NCBI GenBank assembly: GCA_965277595.1
Contig: CBDIDH010000002.1
Location: 3,410,001-3,474,000 of the forward strand
From: CBDIDH01 sp965277595
GTDB lineage: Bacteria > Planctomycetota > Planctomycetia > Isosphaerales > Isosphaeraceae
Reading direction: 5' to 3'
Length of the DNA: 64,000 nucleotides
The notes beneath the pieces were generated by a model. That model saw only the letters and a program-made list of their open reading frames with translations. It ran no database searches and was not told where the DNA came from. This document shows, piece after piece, positions 35,729 through 44,816 of the stretch. A program made the translations under genes and the position numbers. Each line of letters opens with the position of its first letter. Positions within the stretch are counted from its first letter, which is position 1.

Positions 35729-38700
35729 TACCTTCCTCGTCCTGACTACCTGCGATGAGGGATTCCAGGGTTTCCTCGTCCTCATCATCCTCGTCACGAC
35801 CCGGTTGACCCGTCCGCGATGCATCCTTCTCCCAGTCAAGAAGGACCGCGAGCGGATCAAACTGAGCCCAGAGCGGGCGGGCCGCGAGAAGGCTGAGCAA
35901 GACGTAACCGCCTCGACCGTTTAACAAAACGTAGCCCACGTATGCCACAGCGCTCGTACTGACAAACCCAGCGACGACCGGTCCCGCCGCGCCCGCCGAG
36001 ACCTCCCTGTCAAAGGCGTCAAGTTGAGCCCAGAGGAATTCCGACGAAGGAGAGAACTCGGCGGCGATCGGGCGGCTCTGAATCGGGTTGTTCGACGGTA
36101 TTGACTCCCGCACGGTGGGCGTTGCCCCAGCTCTCGCGAGCGCCGCGAGAAGAGATTCAACAAGCTTCGCCGCGGACTCTGTCGCCAGTTCGATCGTGGC
36201 CTGAAGAATTCCCGGCGTTGTGCTTTTTCCAGGAGCGCCAATGCCATTGGAATTCGCCGAAGCTCGGCCTGGGCCGACCGGCGAAGATTCCGAGCCGAAA
36301 TGGATTGTTGGCGCGACCGTGGCGATCGGCGCCCGAATTCCCAATGGGGGCGCGATCACTCCACCCAATCCGGCGGCGGTTGTCATCGGGTTCGCCGCTA
36401 ACGACGTTCCCGCTGAAGGCCCGACCGTGTTACCCGACGCCATCATGATGGGGCCAATAACAGCAACGGAGACGGTCTGGCCCAAATCCGTTGGGATGGT
36501 CACGGTTGTCGGTTTATTGAAGGTTCGCGGCGTTGGATTCCCGAGGCCCTGAATCGGTGTCGGCGAGGGAGTCGGCGAAGGTGTAGGAGTGGGTGTTGGT
36601 GTTGGTGTTGGTGTCGGAGTAGGTGTTGGAGTTGGTGTTGGTATTGGTGTTGGTGTGGGGGTCGGTGTTGGTGTTGGAACGGGTGTTGGGGTTGGAGTGG
36701 GTATGGGACTGGGTGTTGGTGTTGGTGTAGGCGTGACCACGGTTGTCGAAGAGACCCGAACGGTGATGACCGCGTTTGCGGTGCTTCCGTTCTGATCGTT
36801 AGCCTTGATCGAGACCTGGAAGAAACCCTCGGTGGTATAGGTGTGCGAACCAAGAATTTGAAAGAGGCCGCCGCCGCTGGAAACGATCGAACCGGATGTT
36901 GTCGTGCCATCGCCCCAGTTGATGCTGGCGGAGAGGTTGCTTGCTGGGTCTGATGGATCGGCATCGTGGAGCGTCGCGACCGAACCCGACAAAGGCGTGG
37001 CAACGGTCGTCGACAAATTGAGACCTGTCACGAACAAGGGGGCGTCGCTCACAATGGCGGTGCCTTGAGTTGACGCCACCAGAACGCCGCCGGCCATGAT
37101 GTTGATCTGAACGGGATAAGAGCCCACGAACTGATAGGTGTAGGTGCCCTGAATCGAGTAAACACCTTGGGATGCGTCGTATTGGATCACTCCGGCGATA
37201 GTCTGCCCGTTGCCCCAGTTGATCGTCGAAGAATAGATTGCGGGGGTCGGCATCGGTTCGTTCGATGTGAAGGTGGCCACCGGGCCTGAGAAGGCCAGAC
37301 CTTCCTCCGTGTTCAAATTTAGGCCCACTGCCGCGACTGTTGGAGCCACCACGGCCAGACTTCCATTCATGAACGTGATCGCGTAATCGGCCGAGTACAG
37401 TCCGGAAAGGGTCACTGGATAGGTGCCGATCGGACTCATGCCTCCCGCCGACGTGGTGAACTGGAGGGAACCACCGAGCATGGCCGACGTGTCGCCGTTC
37501 ACGAGTCCGACATATTCGGCAGAGAAGGCAGGGTTAAGCTGGCCGTAGTTTCGCGTCGAGTCAATCGCCGTGATGGTGAGCGGAGCCGGGCTGACGTTGA
37601 CCGATGCGGCGTTCATCGAAATCGAATAATTCGGCCCGGCGGTGAGAGTACCCTGAGTGATCGCATACGCGCCGACGTGAGAACCGGTCGAAGCCAGAGT
37701 CGAGAGATCACCTGTGAGAATCGAGCTTGTGTCTCCATTGACCAGGCCCGAATAGGTGTAGGTCAATGGAGGCGTCGACGCTCCGTAGATTTTGGATTGT
37801 GGTTCCGCGGTCACCGTGAGAATCGCCGGGTTCACGGAGAGTTGGCCATTGGAAAATTGTAAACTGTAGTTTGAACTGACTGAAAGTGTGCCCTGGCTGA
37901 TCGGGTAGAGTCCAACTTCGGAAGTTGAGGTCGCTGATGTGGACAGATTTCCAATCAGGACGGCCGTCGTGTCTCCGTTGACGAGACCGGAAACAGTGTA
38001 AGTGAGCGCGGGTAGAAACCCACCATATGTGGAGTCCAGGTCGCTGGCCGCGACGGAAAGCAGCGCCGGGGTAACGCTCAGGTTTCCAGGATTGAAGACA
38101 ATCGTATAATTCGATCCGGCGGAGAGCGTGCCCTGGTCCAGTGAATACGTGCCGACTGCCGAGGAGGATGTTGCGGGAGTCGTCAGCGTTCCCAGGATGA
38201 CCGAGGCTGTGTCTCCATTAACGAGACCCGTACTCGTGAACGAAAACGCGGGCAACGCCGCGCCATAAACCGTGCTCGCGTTCGAGGCCGTGACCGTGAG
38301 CAAGGCCGGACTGATCGTGAGTGTGCCCGGGACGAGGACGATCGAGTAATTGGAACCGGCGGAAAGTGTGCCTTGCGTGATCGAATAAGTTCCAACTCCG
38401 GACGTTGTCGAGGCGGTTGTCGTAACGTTACCTGAAAAATTCGAGGCCGAGTCTCCGTTGACCAGCCCCGAATACGTATATGTCAACACCGGCAAGGAAT
38501 CGCCAAACGTCATCGAGACATCGGTCGGCCAGACCGTGAGTGGGGCCGGGACGACTTTCAGGGTTCCCGCGTGGAAGGTCGTGGTGTAGTTCGGTCCGGC
38601 GGAGAGACTGCCCAGCGTGATCGGGTAGGAACCGAGCGGGGAACTTGCCGAGGCCGTTGTGGAGAGTGAGCCAGCAAATCCAGCGTCGGTATCACCGTTT

Positions 38701-41700
38701 ACAAGGCCGCTCGTGGTGAACTGGAGTGCGGGAATTGAGCCGTAGGTGGAGTTTTGGCTCGTCACCGTGATCGTCAGGGGAGCCGGTAGGACCGTTAGAG
38801 TGTCCGAGGTGAAGTTGATGTGATAGTTCGGACCCGCCGAGAAGGCGCCGAGGCTGTAGGGATAACTGCCAACTCCCGTCGAGGATGTGGCTGGGTTCGA
38901 GATCAGACCAGAGAAAACGGACTTCGTGTCACCGTTGACGAGACCGGAATAGTAGACATAAGGCAAAGGTACCGGCGAGCCGTACTTCATCGTCGCTTTC
39001 ACGGCCGTGATGCTGATTTGCGCCTGCGCCACCGACTCCGTCACGACAGGGGACGTGCCTGGAGCCGTCTGGCTGTCGCCGTTATATCGGGCAGTAATAT
39101 CGTGGCTGCCCGCGCCGAGGTTCGTGGTTGAGAAGGATGCTGTACCCGTGCTGCTCAGTGTGGCCGTCGCCAGGTCGCTTGATCCGTCCAGGAAGGTCAC
39201 CGTTCCCGTTGGAGTTCCCGAGCCGGTGGGTGTACGGCTCACGGTGGCGTTAAAGCTCAAACTCTGGCCGTAAACGGAAGAACCGCTCGAAGACGTGAGG
39301 CCGACGACGCTGGAGTAGGTAACGACGTTGGCCTGACTTGAGGCCGTTGCCGACGTCCCGCCGACATCGTTGATGGCGACCGAGACGGCATACGTCCCGC
39401 TCGTCGCATAGGTGTGGCTACCGTTCACCGTGAATCCACTGCCGGGGTAGGCCACGACCGACCCGATCGAGGTGGACCCGTCGCCCCAGGTGATTGTCGT
39501 GGTGTAGTCGCTCGCGGTGGCCAGTGTGTTGCCATCAACGAAGCTCGCCACCGATCCAGAGTAGACCGCTCCCGCCCCGGCCTCGAAGGTCATGCCCGAG
39601 GCGGTCAGGGGTGCATCCGAAACGATGGCCAGGCTGCTCGCTGATGTCGAACTTTTACCAATGGGTGTGATCGTGATCGATAGATTATAAAACCCTTCAT
39701 CGGGGTAGATATGGGTTCCGATGACTGTGTAGTTACTCGCGGCGGGATTGTAGACGATTGTCCCCGAGGAGGTCTGGCCGTCGCCCCAGGTGATTGACGC
39801 GGTGTAATCTTCGGCCGAGGCCGTGCCGGCGACCGTGAAGGTCGCGACGGTTCCCGAGTACGATTCTCCCTCGACCGCCGAGACAAACTTTGCGCTGACC
39901 GATGCGGACGGGGCGGCGACGGTCGCCGTGGCGGACGCGGTCGCGGAGTTCCCGGAGAGGTCGGCGATGGCGACTGAAAACGGAAGTGCACCGGCGCTGG
40001 TATAGGTGTGTACCCCGGTTACGCTGTAGACGCCGTTGGAGTAGCTCACTGTCCCGGTTGAGGTCTGGCCGTCACCCCAGTTGATCGTCGTGGAAAAGTT
40101 CTGGACTACACCTCCGGCCTCGGGGTCGGTAAAGGTTGCCACGACGCCGGAAAACTGGGTGCCCACATTCGTCGTTAGCGCGGCGCCGGTGGCCGTGATC
40201 GGATTCACGCTCGCCAACGTGGCGTTGATATTCAGGACGCCGACGCGGTTGGTCTTGTTCTCGGTGTACCAGATCGAACCGCCTGGCCCGACGGTGATTC
40301 CCCAGGGATCGGAATTTGCTGTCGGAACCGCGTGCTGAGTGACGACCCCCGACGGGCTGAGGCCATCAATGCTGTACGTGTCGTTGCTGTTGACGACGAG
40401 GTAAACGTTTCCGTCTGGACCGGTCGTGATCGCCTGTTCGTTGACGGGGCCGGTTGGCAAGAGAGGAAAGTTCGTGACGAGGCCGCTGGTCGTCAATCGG
40501 CCCACAGTGTTGTTATTCTCGGCGAGCCAGAGGGCACCATCGGGGCCGGTCGTGATTCCACTGACGGCACCGGAACCCGCCGGAAGCGTGAAAAAGCTCA
40601 CGGCGCCGGCCGTGGTAATTCGGCCGACCTGCTTGGAGCCGCCGCCATTGCTGGCAAACCAGAGAGCGCCGTCAGGCCCGGTGGTGATAAACTCCGGGGA
40701 CGGGCTTCCGGCGGGAAGCGGGTATTCGGAAATGACCCCCAAAGTCGTGATCCGACCAATCTGATTGGCACCCGACTCGACGAACCAGAGCGCACCATCG
40801 GGACCGACGGTGATGGCCTCGGCCTGGGCGTTCGCCGTGGGCAGGGCATACTCAGTGAACGTACCGGCCGTGGTGAGCCGGCCGATCTTGTTTCCCTTGT
40901 TCTCGGTGAACCAGAGCGCGCCGTCGGGGCCGGACGTGATGTCCCAGGGATTACTACCTGGAGTCGGAATCGTGTACGACGTGGTGACTCCCGAGGTCGT
41001 CACCCTGCCGATCGCGTTGATGTTGAACTCGGCGAACCAGAGGGCACCGTCAGCGCCGGAGGTGATCCCCTGCGGGTCGCTGTTGCCGCCGGGTGTGACG
41101 AAATCGGCCGAGGTCTCGGCGGCCGAGAACCGATTCACGCCGATTCCGACATTGCCTGTCAGCCAGAGCGCGCCGTCGGAACCTTCAACAATCGCCCCAG
41201 GCTGCGTGAGCCCGGTTGGAGGTGCATAACCGGTGATCGTGCCCGAGGTCGTGATCGAGTCAATCCCGTTGTGATTCGGGCCAATCGTCGTGGTGAACCA
41301 GAGGTTGCCTCCCGGACCAGTGCCGATGGCGACGGTCTGCCCTGTTCCGACGGGGAGCGGATACTCGGTGACCACACCAGCCGTGGTGATCTGGCCAATC
41401 GCCTTGGTGCCGTTGTCGGTAAACCAAAGGTTGCCGTCGGGTCCAGCGGCAATTCCAACGGGTTGTTCCGCGCTGGCGAGCGCGTACTCGGTGATAATCC
41501 CAGCCGTGGAGATCCGGCCGATAAAATGGCCGGTCGTGCCACCGTTCGACGTGAACCAGAGCGCCCCGTCGGGCCCCGCGACGATGTCTTGCGGCTGCGC
41601 GGTATTGCCGGGCACGGTGTATTCCGTGAAGACGCCCGAGGTGCTGATCCGGCCGATCTTGCCCGTCTTTGTCTCGGTAAACCAGAGCGCGCCATCGGCA

Positions 41701-43055
41701 CCCGTGGTGATTCCGAGCGGGTTGCTGTTCGGTGTCGGAATGGTGTATTCCGTCAGAACGCCCGAGGTTGTGATCCGACCGATGGAGCCGGTGGCGTTGC
41801 CGCCGTCGAGCGTGAACCAGAGAGCGCCGTCGGGTCCGGTCGCGATGTCTTGAGGCTGGGCGTTGTCGCCCGTTGGCAAGGCAAAATAGGTTGTCGCTCC
41901 GCTCGTGCTGGTGCGGCCAATCGCGGCCGTGCCAGACAGGGTGAACCAGAGTGCCCCATCGGGTCCAGCCGTGACGTCCTGACTGGTATGAGCACCCCCT
42001 GGCGGCTGGAGCGACGTGAAAACTCCCGAGGTGCTGATGCGCGACACGCCGACCGCCCCGTCCGACGTGAACCAGAGGGCACCATCCGGGCCGGAGACAA
42101 TCCCGCGCGGGTTGACCGTTCCGGCCGGGAGCGCATAGGTGGTCACGGTTCCCGAGGTCGTCAGTTTGTCGACCGAGTTGTTGCCGCCGCTGGTGACCCA
42201 GAGGTTGCCGTCGGGACCGGTGACGATGGATTGCGGCTGCGGAGCCCCGCCGGTTCCCGTGGGAAGCGTGAACTGGCTGTAGGCGCCGGCGGTCGTCAAA
42301 CGTCCCACGGCGCCGATGCCGGTCTCCGTGAACCAGAGCGCCCCGTCCGGTCCCGAGGTGATGCTCGTCGGCTGCGAGACGATCAGGGGTAACGTGTGAA
42401 CGGAGACCACGCCGGCCGTCGAGATCCGGCCGATCTCGCTCGTCGCCCCCGCGACGGTCATCGTGAACCAGAGCCCGCCATCGGAACCTGCCGTGATCGA
42501 CTCGGGCTGAGGACCAAGGCCCGGGATCGCGAATTCGGTGATGACGCCCGATGGAGTAATCCGGCCGATCTTGCCCGACTTGTTCTCCGCGAACCAGAGG
42601 TTTCCGTCCGACCCGAGCGCAATGCCTTGCGGAGAACTCCCCGCGGTCGGCAAACTATAGGAAGAAAAAGCGCCGGAGGTCGTGACCCGCCCGATCGCGT
42701 TGCTTCCCTCTTCGGTGAACCAGAGCGCTCCGTCGGGTCCCGCGGCGATCCCCTCCGGCCCGGTCTGGCCAGGCGGGAGTTGATAAACCGTGACAACGCC
42801 GGACGGAGTGACCCGGCCGATCGCATTGGCGGCGAATTCCGCGTACCATGAATTTCCATCCGAACCGAGGGCGATCCCCTGATTTTGCGGGTTGCCCGTC
42901 GGCAGGGTGAACCCCGTGACCGCCGCCAGGAGCGACCGGTCTTCGAGAATTTCCAGACAGGGTCGACGTTCGGCCCGGACTCGTCGCCGATCGCGCCTTG
43001 GCGAGCGCGGACGCGGGCGAACCTGCTCGGGACGGCGTGGTGGCAGGTGAGTCAA
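35613..43055 (-). CDS. Giant surface protein: Vgb-like propellers, PKD-like and MBG repeats, Pro-Thr stalk
   Basis: 2480 residues. The arginine-rich N-terminus ends in LEILEDRSLLA, like the LEPR-XLL leader of planctomycete surface proteins. Residues 45-945 hold about 21 repeats of the streptogramin-lyase (Vgb) kind (GPDGALWFTE...IGRITTSG), enough for three seven-bladed propellers. Three PKD-like domains (TINWGDGQTSTG), one Ig-like domain (GTPTGTVTFLDGS) and seven MBG-type repeats (YTYSGLVNGDT, near 1346-1905) follow, then two more PKD-like domains, a Pro-Thr repeat (2106-2166), and a C-terminal membrane helix with FDPLAVLLDWE and an acidic tail. The start is a TTG. It probably projects from the cell surface and binds glycans or neighbours; the kinase and HD-GYP genes directly follow. 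Confidence 0.9.
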   Translation of the reverse strand: MTHLPPRRPEQVRPRPRSPRRDRRRVRAERRPCLEILEDRSLLAAVTGFTLPTGNPQNQGIALGSDGNSWYAEFAANAIGRVTPSGVVTVYQLPPGQTGPEGIAAGPDGALWFTEEGSNAIGRVTTSGAFSSYSLPTAGSSPQGIALGSDGNLWFAENKSGKIGRITPSGVITEFAIPGLGPQPESITAGSDGGLWFTMTVAGATSEIGRISTAGVVSVHTLPLIVSQPTSITSGPDGALWFTETGIGAVGRLTTAGAYSQFTLPTGTGGAPQPQSIVTGPDGNLWVTSGGNNSVDKLTTSGTVTTYALPAGTVNPRGIVSGPDGALWFTSDGAVGVSRISTSGVFTSLQPPGGAHTSQDVTAGPDGALWFTLSGTAAIGRTSTSGATTYFALPTGDNAQPQDIATGPDGALWFTLDGGNATGSIGRITTSGVLTEYTIPTPNSNPLGITTGADGALWFTETKTGKIGRISTSGVFTEYTVPGNTAQPQDIVAGPDGALWFTSNGGTTGHFIGRISTAGIITEYALASAEQPVGIAAGPDGNLWFTDNGTKAIGQITTAGVVTEYPLPVGTGQTVAIGTGPGGNLWFTTTIGPNHNGIDSITTSGTITGYAPPTGLTQPGAIVEGSDGALWLTGNVGIGVNRFSAAETSADFVTPGGNSDPQGITSGADGALWFAEFNINAIGRVTTSGVTTSYTIPTPGSNPWDITSGPDGALWFTENKGNKIGRLTTAGTFTEYALPTANAQAEAITVGPDGALWFVESGANQIGRITTLGVISEYPLPAGSPSPEFITTGPDGALWFASNGGGSKQVGRITTAGAVSFFTLPAGSGAVSGITTGPDGALWLAENNNTVGRLTTSGLVTNFPLLPTGPVNEQAITTGPDGNVYLVVNSNDTYSIDGLSPSGVVTQHAVPTANSDPWGITVGPGGSIWYTENKTNRVGVLNINATLASVNPITATGAALTTNVGTQFSGVVATFTDPEAGGVVQNFSTTINWGDGQTSTGTVSYSNGVYSVTGVHTYTSAGALPFSVAIADLSGNSATASATATVAAPSASVSAKFVSAVEGESYSGTVATFTVAGTASAEDYTASITWGDGQTSSGTIVYNPAASNYTVIGTHIYPDEGFYNLSITITPIGKSSTSASSLAIVSDAPLTASGMTFEAGAGAVYSGSVASFVDGNTLATASDYTTTITWGDGSTSIGSVVAYPGSGFTVNGSHTYATSGTYAVSVAINDVGGTSATASSQANVVTYSSVVGLTSSSGSSVYGQSLSFNATVSRTPTGSGTPTGTVTFLDGSSDLATATLSSTGTASFSTTNLGAGSHDITARYNGDSQTAPGTSPVVTESVAQAQISITAVKATMKYGSPVPLPYVYYSGLVNGDTKSVFSGLISNPATSSTGVGSYPYSLGAFSAGPNYHINFTSDTLTVLPAPLTITVTSQNSTYGSIPALQFTTSGLVNGDTDAGFAGSLSTTASASSPLGSYPITLGSLSAGPNYTTTFHAGTLKVVPAPLTVWPTDVSMTFGDSLPVLTYTYSGLVNGDSASNFSGNVTTTASTTSGVGTYSITQGTLSAGSNYSIVLVPGTLTISPALLTVTASNASTVYGAALPAFSFTSTGLVNGDTASVILGTLTTPATSSSAVGTYSLDQGTLSAGSNYTIVFNPGNLSVTPALLSVAASDLDSTYGGFLPALTYTVSGLVNGDTTAVLIGNLSTSATSTSEVGLYPISQGTLSVSSNYSLQFSNGQLSVNPAILTVTAEPQSKIYGASTPPLTYTYSGLVNGDTSSILTGDLSTLASTGSHVGAYAITQGTLTAGPNYSISMNAASVNVSPAPLTITAIDSTRNYGQLNPAFSAEYVGLVNGDTSAMLGGSLQFTTSAGGMSPIGTYPVTLSGLYSADYAITFMNGSLAVVAPTVAAVGLNLNTEEGLAFSGPVATFTSNEPMPTPAIYSSTINWGNGQTIAGVIQYDASQGVYSIQGTYTYQFVGSYPVQINIMAGGVLVASTQGTAIVSDAPLFVTGLNLSTTVATPLSGSVATLHDADPSDPASNLSASINWGDGTTTSGSIVSSGGGLFQILGSHTYTTEGFFQVSIKANDQNGSTANAVITVRVSSTTVVTPTPTPTPSPIPTPTPTPVPTPTPTPTPTPIPTPTPTPTPTPTPTPTPTPTPSPTPSPTPIQGLGNPTPRTFNKPTTVTIPTDLGQTVSVAVIGPIMMASGNTVGPSAGTSLAANPMTTAAGLGGVIAPPLGIRAPIATVAPTIHFGSESSPVGPGRASANSNGIGAPGKSTTPGILQATIELATESAAKLVESLLAALARAGATPTVRESIPSNNPIQSRPIAAEFSPSSEFLWAQLDAFDREVSAGAAGPVVAGFVSTSAVAYVGYVLLNGRGGYVLLSLLAARPLWAQFDPLAVLLDWEKDASRTGQPGRDEDDEDEETLESLIAGSQDEEGNAHDATESWAHEPDHQSSLRRARGRALARSRGRRTQRA
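36556..36738. repeat. GGTGTT-type hexamer repeat encoding a Pro-Thr stalk
   Basis: About 30 imperfect hexamers of GGTGTT and GGTGTNGG form run through the giant gene. On the coding (minus) strand they give alternating Thr-Pro with occasional Ser, Ile or Val, a stiff spacer between the last PKD-like domain and the C-terminal region. Such tracts can change length by slippage in steps of two residues without shifting the frame. Confidence 0.9.
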
Positions 43056-43293
43056 CGTTCACTCATCCCGTTCTGGGCCTGGAGTTTATCGTCGTCCGAC
43101 AGGGCGGTTTTTCTCAAGCTTCTGAGCATGATCTTATGGAGAAAAATATCCCCACGCTCAAGCATAGGCCACAATCTCAGGCCATTTTTCCCGGCCGCGA
43201 CGCCCCTTCATTGAAACCTGAGTCTTGAGTCGTGAGTATCTCGATCGACACGAACCGTCCGTGGCGACCCGACACCTCGGAGCGAATCATCCG

Positions 43294-44781
43294 ATGATCC
43301 GATTTCTCGCCGCGATCCTTCTTTCGGCGTTTGCCGCCAGCGGTTATTCCGAAGTGGCGGCCGCCGGAGAGTTCAAGGAGGTGACGTTCACGAAGGACGT
43401 TGCCCCTGTCCTTTTTCAGAAATGCACGAGCTGCCACCGGCCGGGCGAGGTCGCTCCCTTTGCCTTGCTGAGCTATCGCGACGCCTCCAAGAGAGCCGGA
43501 CTGATCGCCGAGGTCACGTCGACCCGCCAGATGCCTCCGTGGAAGGCCGAGCCCGGCGCCGGGCACTTCGCCGACGAGCGTCGGCTCACCGACAGCGAGG
43601 TCGATTTGATTCATCGCTGGGCCGACGCCGGCGCACCCGAAGGGGACCCGGCCGACCTGCCGGAAGTCCCCAGATACACCACGGGCTGGCAACTGGGCGA
43701 GCCGGACCTGATCGTCAAGATGACGGAAAGTTATACCCTCGCCGCGTCGGGACCCGACGAATACCGCTGCTTTGTCTTGCCGATCCAGGTTCCCGAAGGC
43801 AAGTACATCAAGGCCATCGAGTATCGACCCGCCAACCGCAAGATCGTTCACCACGCGGTGATCACCTCGCTGCCGCGCGAGGTCGCCGTCGCGAAGCTAG
43901 CCGAGGGGGATGGCAAGAGCTTTCTCTCGGGCCTGGCCCCGCCGGGCCGCCTACTGTCTGGTCCGCTCTCGATCTGGACCCCCGGCATGCAGCCGCGCGA
44001 ACTCCCCGCCGACCTGGCCGCTCCCTGGCCCGCGAAGACCGACCTGGTCTTGCAGCTTCACCTTCACCCAAGCGGAAAGCCCGAGTCCGAGCAATCCGTG
44101 ATCGGAATTCACCTGACTGATCGGAAGCCCAACGCCCGGCTTCAGATGAATGTCTTTTCCAATAACAACATCGAGATCCCCCCCGGCGATCCCTCCCATG
44201 AGGTCCGGGCGTCGCGGACGCTCAACGCCAAATCCGAGATCTTCGGTGTCTTTCCCCACCTGCACCTGATCGGCCGGTCTGTCCGGGCGGACGCCACCCT
44301 TCCCGATGGTTCCAAAATCTCCCTCATCTCGATCGTCGACTGGGATTTTAACTGGCAGTACTACTACCGATACGCCGACCCCGTCCAGCTACCCGCCGGC
44401 ACCCGGATCGACGTCCGATGGACCTACGACAACTCGGCCGAGAACACGTCCAACCCCAGCCGACCCCCTCGTCGTGTTACCTTCGGTGAACAGACGACCG
44501 ACGAGATGGCCTTCCTCATCTTCGATATGATCGCCACCGGTCCTCCCCCCGTTGGACGTCAGCGCTCGCCCGAGCAACTGGCCCGACGCGCCGCCGCCGC
44601 CCTGAAGATGCTCGACAAGGACGGTGACGGTTTCCTGACCGAAGCCGAGATCGCCGCCGCCCCGATCGGAGGGCTCGCCGCCGCCGAACTCAAGAGGCAC
44701 ATCGCCACCTTTGATAAGGACGGCGACTCCCGTCTCAACGCCGCCGAGGTCCTCGAAGCCTTCAAGGCCATGAGCCGTTAA
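43294..44781 (+). CDS. Exported cytochrome c/copper type II monooxygenase-like/EF-hand fusion
   Basis: About 495 residues with a signal peptide (MIRFLAAILLSAFAASGYS). A single-haem segment (VLFQKCTSCHRPGEV) opens the protein. The middle resembles peptidylglycine hydroxylating monooxygenase (PHM): IVHHAVITS for the first His pair, LVLQLHLHPSG and FPHLHLIGRSV for later His ligands, and DEMAFLIFDM with a candidate Met ligand. Two EF-hands close it (DKDGDGFLTEAE and DKDGDSRLNAAE). The family hydroxylates C-H bonds with copper and ascorbate; a haem fused in front could supply electrons, which is inference. The ATG at 43294 is preferred; the frame is open from 43225. The next gene encodes another CxxCH protein. 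Confidence 0.9.
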   Translation: MIRFLAAILLSAFAASGYSEVAAAGEFKEVTFTKDVAPVLFQKCTSCHRPGEVAPFALLSYRDASKRAGLIAEVTSTRQMPPWKAEPGAGHFADERRLTDSEVDLIHRWADAGAPEGDPADLPEVPRYTTGWQLGEPDLIVKMTESYTLAASGPDEYRCFVLPIQVPEGKYIKAIEYRPANRKIVHHAVITSLPREVAVAKLAEGDGKSFLSGLAPPGRLLSGPLSIWTPGMQPRELPADLAAPWPAKTDLVLQLHLHPSGKPESEQSVIGIHLTDRKPNARLQMNVFSNNNIEIPPGDPSHEVRASRTLNAKSEIFGVFPHLHLIGRSVRADATLPDGSKISLISIVDWDFNWQYYYRYADPVQLPAGTRIDVRWTYDNSAENTSNPSRPPRRVTFGEQTTDEMAFLIFDMIATGPPPVGRQRSPEQLARRAAAALKMLDKDGDGFLTEAEIAAAPIGGLAAAELKRHIATFDKDGDSRLNAAEVLEAFKAMSR

Positions 44782-44816
44782 CACGGGACCGGCCGTTCCT
44801 TTTCTGGGTATCTCTC

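Noticed and set aside
36556..36738. CRISPR-like array
   Set aside because: Units are six bases with no spacers; it is a coding microsatellite.
36589..36795. A Gly-Val repeat protein on the plus strand
   Set aside because: It is the shadow of the Pro-Thr stalk repeat in the giant gene.
40332..42392. A 686-residue open frame on the plus strand
   Set aside because: It is the antisense of the propeller repeats; the repeated blades give repeated Arg/Gly/Glu-rich patterns with no known fold. The minus strand has clear domains.
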